Assembly (NCBI GenBank): GCA_947461185.1 | Contig: CANHJY010000045.1 | Location: 1-11,049 of the forward strand | Direction: 5' to 3' | DNA: 11,049 nucleotides | From: Flavobacteriales bacterium | GTDB taxonomy: Bacteria; Bacteroidota; Bacteroidia; Flavobacteriales_D; Crocinitomicaceae | Shown: positions 7,017 to 11,049 of the stretch, one piece after another | How positions within the stretch are numbered: the first letter of the stretch is position 1 | How the letters are laid out: every line of letters begins with the position of its first letter | The notes under the pieces: model-generated | What the model was told of the DNA's origin: nothing | The model's input: the letters and a program-made list of their open reading frames with translations, nothing else | Databases searched by the model: none | Made by a program: the position numbers and the translations under genes

Positions 7017-7730
7017 TTAAAAAATATTTCGGTAATTAAACACTTGTATTTCCGATCCTTCAGCCAAAAAAACCGAATCCGGTAATTGATGATTCAGTAA
7101 CTCAAAATCTTGACCATACAGCGCCTTAAAATCAACTTCAATGGAATAGGAATTGACAGGATAAATTTCCCAACGGGGGTGATTAACACGGTATTCTAAA
7201 GTTTTATTTTCGGACAATTTTGAATAGCCCCAATAATGTTCTGTAATAAATTCCTCTTCGCTTCCCTCAAGAATTGGCTGTAATTCATTTGAAACCTGCA
7301 CTTCACAAGAATGCCATTTTTCTTTTTTCCATTTGTATGCAATCTTCCAAGCATCTTCAACTTGTTTCCATTCATGTTGCATCGGCATGGAAACATAATG
7401 CTCTTTGTATAGCTTATTAGCAATAAAACTCAGTATGGGTTTCGGAACAATTTCTCGAATAAAAACTACTCCTCTTCTTGACATTTCTCCCTCTATATTT
7501 CTTTTAACATAAAAACGCAGATTCACCTCTTCAAAATTTACATGAAAAGGAAACTTTATACCCTTAACCCTTGTATTCAGAAACATAAAACCAATAAGGC
7601 TTACATAACATTTGCCTTTCCAGATATCCAATTCCGTATTTGCTGGAAGATAATTTTCAAGAACTTTAGGATCAATGGCATAATTTACCATAATCAATTT
7701 GCGCCATTCTGCCTTAAGAAAAACCTTCAC
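7017..7730 (-). CDS. DUF2071 (YqjF-like) family protein
   Basis: This 237-residue soluble protein has the features of the DUF2071/YqjF family (COG3361): the N-terminal AEWRKLIMVNYAIDPKVL stretch followed by LPANTELDIWKGKCYVSLIGF, then NFEEVNLRFYV (65-75), RRGVVFIREIVPKP (85-98), and EHYWGYSK (164-171). The family is thought to share the acetoacetate-decarboxylase-like beta-barrel fold, but its biochemical role is unknown and I assign none. There is no signal peptide or membrane segment. The start codon is GTG at 7728-7730, five bases after the desaturase stop. The next in-frame ATG would cut off a conserved part of the N terminus, so GTG is preferred. Close spacing puts it in the same transcription unit as the carotenoid desaturase. 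The following 208 bases hold no obvious terminator. Confidence 0.85.
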   Translation of the reverse strand: MKVFLKAEWRKLIMVNYAIDPKVLENYLPANTELDIWKGKCYVSLIGFMFLNTRVKGIKFPFHVNFEEVNLRFYVKRNIEGEMSRRGVVFIREIVPKPILSFIANKLYKEHYVSMPMQHEWKQVEDAWKIAYKWKKEKWHSCEVQVSNELQPILEGSEEEFITEHYWGYSKLSENKTLEYRVNHPRWEIYPVNSYSIEVDFKALYGQDFELLNHQLPDSVFLAEGSEIQVFNYRNIF

Positions 7731-7735
7731 AATTG

Positions 7736-9214
7736 TTAATTTTCCACTGAATCAGTGGCGATTTTAGCTGAAAGCAAGCAAAGCGGAATACTAGGTCCTG
7801 GATGAACACTTCCGCCACAGAAATACAAATTTTTAATCTTTTTTGAAAAATTAGGATGTCTTAAGAAAGCAGCAAACTTATTGTTTGAACTATTGCCATA
7901 AATGGCACCAAAAGCAGATCTAGTTCTGTTTTCAATGACACGCGGATCAAATACCATTTCACAATCGATTAAAGGACGAATATCCGTTTTCAAAATACGA
8001 TTCACCTTCTGAATAACAGCTTCCCTAACCTCATCAATAAATGCATCCCAATCTTGCCCTTGATTATTAGGAACATTGACAAATGAAAACCAATTCTCAC
8101 AACCTTCTGGTGCATCAGTTGACGTATGCTTAGCTGTAATATTGATATAGATTGTTGGATCGTGGTAGGGTGTTTTCGTTTCAAACATCGCATTAAATTC
8201 AGCCTCATAATCTTCAGCGAATAGGATGTTGTGTAAATTTAATTCAGGGAATTGTTTCTTAATTCCCCAATAAAAGATAATACCAGAGCTTGATTTTGGT
8301 TGATTAAGTGTCTTGAGTGGCTTTTTTACTTCGGGAATCAATTTATGGTAGGTATTATACACATCCATATTACTCACCACACAATCAAACATTTCTTTAC
8401 CATTTGCTGTAACAATTCCTTTAGCGGTTTTTTGTTCAACGATTATTTGATTGACTTGATTAGAGAAACGAAATTCAATACCAATATCTTTCGCAAGCTG
8501 AACAAGCGCTTTAGTAATTGAATGCATACCTCCTTCTGGATAAAAAGCACCGCGATCAATTTCAACATGTGAAATAACATTCAAAGTTGCAGGAGCAACA
8601 TAAGGATTGGAACCATTGTAAGTTGCATAACGGTTAAAAACTTGAACAAGCCTTTTATCTTTAAACTCCCTATTGTTGGCATTGTGCATGGAACTGAATG
8701 CCCCAATTTTACCGAAATTCAACAGGCCTTTAACTACTGCTTTAGTGAAATAGTTTTTTGCTCGATGCAAAGAATTATGCAAAAATACTTCATCTGTCAA
8801 ATTATACATCCGCTCCGTTTTTTTGAGATAATTCAAAACGGTGTCTTCATCATCATTTGTTTTAGATGCCATCTCCTTGGCATATTGATCCATACCGTTA
8901 AAACCGTCTAGCACAGTTCCGTCTTCAAAAAAATATCGGTAAACAGGATCTAAGCGCTCGTAATTAAAATAATCTCTTGGATTTTTACCTGAAAGTTCAA
9001 ATAATTCATCAGCAAAGTGAGGCATTGTAAAAACGGAAGGTCCCATATCGAAACGATAACCATTCAAGGACTCTGTTGACAATTTTCCACCTGGAAAAGC
9101 ATTGGCTTCAAAAATGGTAGTTTGATAACCTTTGTTTTGCATTCTGATTGCAGCAGCTAATCCAGCTACTCCCGACCCAATAACAGCGCAAGTTTTAGAA
9201 GGGGTTGATTGCAT
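7736..9214 (-). CDS. crtD: Carotenoid desaturase of the CrtI/CrtD family, probably 1-hydroxycarotenoid 3,4-desaturase
   Basis: The 492-residue protein is an FAD-dependent carotene desaturase. The dinucleotide-binding motif GSGVAG (13-18) is followed by the FEANAFPGGKL stretch, and the C-terminal family signature NLYFCGGSVHPGPSIPLCLLSAK runs from 462 to 484. From memory of the family, stretches such as YRFDMGPSVFTMP (53-65), FNRYATYNGSNPY (193-205) and IIFYWGIKKQFPELNLHNILF resemble the flavobacterial proteins named CrtD, which desaturate the 3,4 bond of 1-hydroxycarotenoids after CruF-type hydration. They resemble less the flavobacterial CrtI phytoene desaturase, whose matching segment reads FDIGPTWYWMP. 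No crtB, cruF or crtI is visible here, so the exact step is inferred. CrtI-type phytoene desaturase is the alternative. The ATG lies 57 nt after the ABC permease stop, and no clear promoter is seen in that gap. Confidence 0.85.
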   Translation of the reverse strand: MQSTPSKTCAVIGSGVAGLAAAIRMQNKGYQTTIFEANAFPGGKLSTESLNGYRFDMGPSVFTMPHFADELFELSGKNPRDYFNYERLDPVYRYFFEDGTVLDGFNGMDQYAKEMASKTNDDEDTVLNYLKKTERMYNLTDEVFLHNSLHRAKNYFTKAVVKGLLNFGKIGAFSSMHNANNREFKDKRLVQVFNRYATYNGSNPYVAPATLNVISHVEIDRGAFYPEGGMHSITKALVQLAKDIGIEFRFSNQVNQIIVEQKTAKGIVTANGKEMFDCVVSNMDVYNTYHKLIPEVKKPLKTLNQPKSSSGIIFYWGIKKQFPELNLHNILFAEDYEAEFNAMFETKTPYHDPTIYINITAKHTSTDAPEGCENWFSFVNVPNNQGQDWDAFIDEVREAVIQKVNRILKTDIRPLIDCEMVFDPRVIENRTRSAFGAIYGNSSNNKFAAFLRHPNFSKKIKNLYFCGGSVHPGPSIPLCLLSAKIATDSVEN

Positions 9215-9271
9215 TTAATAATTTTAATTTTAAAACAAGAGAAACAATACAAATGTTCAGATTCGGGTCAT

Positions 9272-10561
9272 TCAAACCCTTCCTGACATTCGATTTGCAA
9301 CTGATGAAATTCCCATCATGACAACAAAGAACATGATTAATTGAATTGCATTTTGTAAAATATCTAAGAACCCGCCATTTCTCAAATAAAGGCTATAAAA
9401 ACCTTCCAAAGACCAATTTAAAGGAGAAATAACACTAACGTGCCTCATCATTTCAGGCATTACATAGGTAGGCACTAAAATTCCACCAATTGCAGAAAGT
9501 AATAAAATGGATAGTGAACCAGTAATTGCCCCTTGATGTTCACTTGATGCTAAGGTTCCGATTAATACACCAAAGCCTGTTGCGGCAAAAGCTGTGCATA
9601 ACGCTAAGAACAAAACTGCGAAAACACTAGAACCCAAATCTAGTGGCGGTAATCCTAAAAAAGGAAGAATAAATATCCCAACTGCCAACATCAATAAAAA
9701 CTGTATAAAACAAACCATTACATAAACGATAATCTTACCATTCATAGATAAAATGTAAGAGGTGGGCATTGTTTTCAAGCGGAAAGAACTTCCTTCATTT
9801 TTCTCTTTCATTACATTATTAACGACAGAAATTACAATGAAGAACATACCAAAAATTGTCCAAGCAGGCACATTGTGCTGAACAGAATTGGGAACAGAAG
9901 AACCAATTTTATCAGAACCATAAACCTCTTTATAATTAATCATATCCACTTTTTTGTAGGCAGTATTCGCAATTCTTCCTTCTTCAGGAAGCAATGCCGC
10001 AATTTGTTCTGAAAATGATTGAAACATAATTTGCGTTTTTGTCTCGGATATGAATTCATGTAAGCTGCTAGTTACTGACGAAACAAAGGATTTCTTAGCC
10101 ACCGGATCGATAAACAAAGTAATATCAAAAGAATCTACTTCATGTACTTTCGTATTTTCACCATCAATTGCAACGGTCTCATTTACAATATTTTCCACAT
10201 TAGAACGAATTGCCTTCGTTGCATCTTTGGGAATAACAACACCAATAATAAATTTGCCACTCGCTACAGCTTTCTGAGCACTTTCCTTGGTAGCGGGCTT
10301 CCCATCGATTTCTTCAGATAAGGTACAAAGTTCAGATTCCATTAACCCCTTTCGAATGGAAAAACCGAGAGAATCTTTATCCTCATTAACCAAAACAACA
10401 GGAATTCCTTTTTCATTGATTGATTTAAAGGTGGCGTCTTGAATTAAAGTCATTACCAAAATAAGAAGCACAGGCATAAGAAATAAGATAGCCATACCCA
10501 TCTTATCCCTGAATAGTAATTTCGCCTCTTTAACAACTGCTGCTTTTAACTTATTCCACAT
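9272..10561 (-). CDS. ABC-2 type transporter permease
   Basis: The 429-residue protein is the membrane half of an ABC exporter of the ABC-2 (NatB/YhhJ-like) type. It has one N-terminal membrane segment (about 21-40), a large extracytoplasmic domain (about 41-230), then a cluster of five further segments (about 232-250, 277-303, 311-336, 345-365, 401-422) with the conserved LVPTYVMPE and SPLNWSLEGFYSLYLRNGG region near the end. Two starts are possible: a TTG at 10562-10564 and an ATG at 10559-10561. I chose the ATG because it forms a TGATG overlap with the ATPase stop, the same junction type as elsewhere in this window. The substrate is not readable from the sequence. Related systems export drugs, ions, lipids or polymers. 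Confidence 0.9.
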   Translation of the reverse strand: MWNKLKAAVVKEAKLLFRDKMGMAILFLMPVLLILVMTLIQDATFKSINEKGIPVVLVNEDKDSLGFSIRKGLMESELCTLSEEIDGKPATKESAQKAVASGKFIIGVVIPKDATKAIRSNVENIVNETVAIDGENTKVHEVDSFDITLFIDPVAKKSFVSSVTSSLHEFISETKTQIMFQSFSEQIAALLPEEGRIANTAYKKVDMINYKEVYGSDKIGSSVPNSVQHNVPAWTIFGMFFIVISVVNNVMKEKNEGSSFRLKTMPTSYILSMNGKIIVYVMVCFIQFLLMLAVGIFILPFLGLPPLDLGSSVFAVLFLALCTAFAATGFGVLIGTLASSEHQGAITGSLSILLLSAIGGILVPTYVMPEMMRHVSVISPLNWSLEGFYSLYLRNGGFLDILQNAIQLIMFFVVMMGISSVANRMSGRV

Positions 10562-11049
10562 CAATCCCTAAGTTTACGTTTTGTTAATGAAAGGAAGACA
10601 TCTTCAAGGTCATTTGCTCCTTCGCAATCATTTATGAGGTCTTTGGGTGAGCCCATTGTCAGAATAGTACCGTAATCAATAATCGCAATTTTTGAACAAA
10701 ATTCTTCTGCTTCTTCCATGTGATGAGAAGTATAGATGATGGTCATTCCTGATTGGTTTAAATCTTTGAGATGTTCAATGATAACGTTTCTAGATTGCAC
10801 ATCCACCCCAACAGTTGGTTCATCTAAAAATAAAATCTTGGGTTGATGAAGAATACTCGCAATAAGATTCACACGCCGTTTCATTCCGCCCGAATAGGTA
10901 TCAACCTTTCTGTCCGCAGCATTTAATAATCCAAATTTATCTAACCAATCATTTATTTTTGATTTGGCAACTTTTGACGAAACACCATACATTGCAGCAT
11001 AAAAATTCAAATTTTCTCTCGCAGTTAATGTTGGGTACAAGGCTAAATC
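10561..11049 (-). CDS. ABC transporter ATP-binding protein, partial (N terminus beyond the window)
   Basis: This is the C-terminal two thirds of an ABC ATPase. The frame stays open through the right edge of the window (…DLALYPTLTARENL), so the true start and the Walker A loop lie outside. The TTG codon at 11038-11040 is an internal leucine, not a start. Visible motifs are the ABC signature YSGGMKRR, Walker B ILFLDEP followed by the D-loop region VGVD, and the H-loop histidine in IIYTSHHMEEAEE. It energises the permease encoded immediately downstream, with which it shares a 1-nt TGATG overlap. The sequence type fits the multidrug/Na+ exporter (CcmA/NatA) group. The substrate is unknown. Confidence 0.93.
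   Translation of the reverse strand, partial: DLALYPTLTARENLNFYAAMYGVSSKVAKSKINDWLDKFGLLNAADRKVDTYSGGMKRRVNLIASILHQPKILFLDEPTVGVDVQSRNVIIEHLKDLNQSGMTIIYTSHHMEEAEEFCSKIAIIDYGTILTMGSPKDLINDCEGANDLEDVFLSLTKRKLRD

Noticed and set aside
8642..8911. Plus-strand 89-codon frame opposite the desaturase gene.
   Set aside because: It lies entirely within a well-supported minus-strand gene and shows no recognisable domain.
9215..9271. Promoter for the carotenoid desaturase in the 57-nt gap after the permease.
   Set aside because: The gap is AT-rich and has a TATTGTTT-like site, but no proper TAnnTTTG with a TTG at correct spacing was found.

Overview
The window looks like a chromosomal piece of a Bacteroidota bacterium, most likely a flavobacterium-like lineage (Flavobacteriales). 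The evidence is the low GC content, the lack of recognisable Shine-Dalgarno sequences before the starts I inspected, two promoters that match the Bacteroidota pattern (TTG, about 21-22 nt, then TAnnTTTG), a DnaJ of the reduced-zinc-finger type I know from flavobacteria, and a carotenoid desaturase of the flavobacterial type. The genus cannot be fixed from this sequence. All ten genes lie on the minus strand, so the window reads functionally from right to left. I see no RNA gene, mobile element, CRISPR array or long repeat, and no gap between genes exceeds about 210 bases.

Right part (11049 down to 7017): the 3' part of an ABC transporter ATPase, cut by the window edge, its ABC-2 type permease, a CrtI/CrtD-family carotenoid desaturase (probably the 1-hydroxycarotenoid 3,4-desaturase, CrtD) and a DUF2071 (YqjF-like) protein. 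The spacing (1-nt overlap, 57 nt, 5 nt) fits one transcription unit whose promoter lies outside the window. A role in carotenoid modification with an attached exporter is an inference from adjacency.

Middle part (6808 down to 2629): a tight three-gene operon with its own promoter. It encodes an AlgI-like MBOAT membrane acyltransferase, a membrane-anchored DHHW/AlgX-like protein, and a secreted SGNH-hydrolase-fold protein ending in a LysM domain. Both internal junctions are 1-nt stop/start overlaps. Together they look like an acyl (probably acetyl) relay across the cytoplasmic membrane, with the LysM domain suggesting peptidoglycan or another GlcNAc polymer as the site of action. This is the most interesting system in the window.

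Left part (2513 down to 31): a chaperone operon, grpE-dnaJ, preceded by a clear promoter and followed after 1 nt by a CPBP-family intramembrane protease gene. The grpE start is best placed at 2513, because an upstream in-frame start would run through the promoter. The DnaJ retains only the central two of the four CxxCxGxG motifs.
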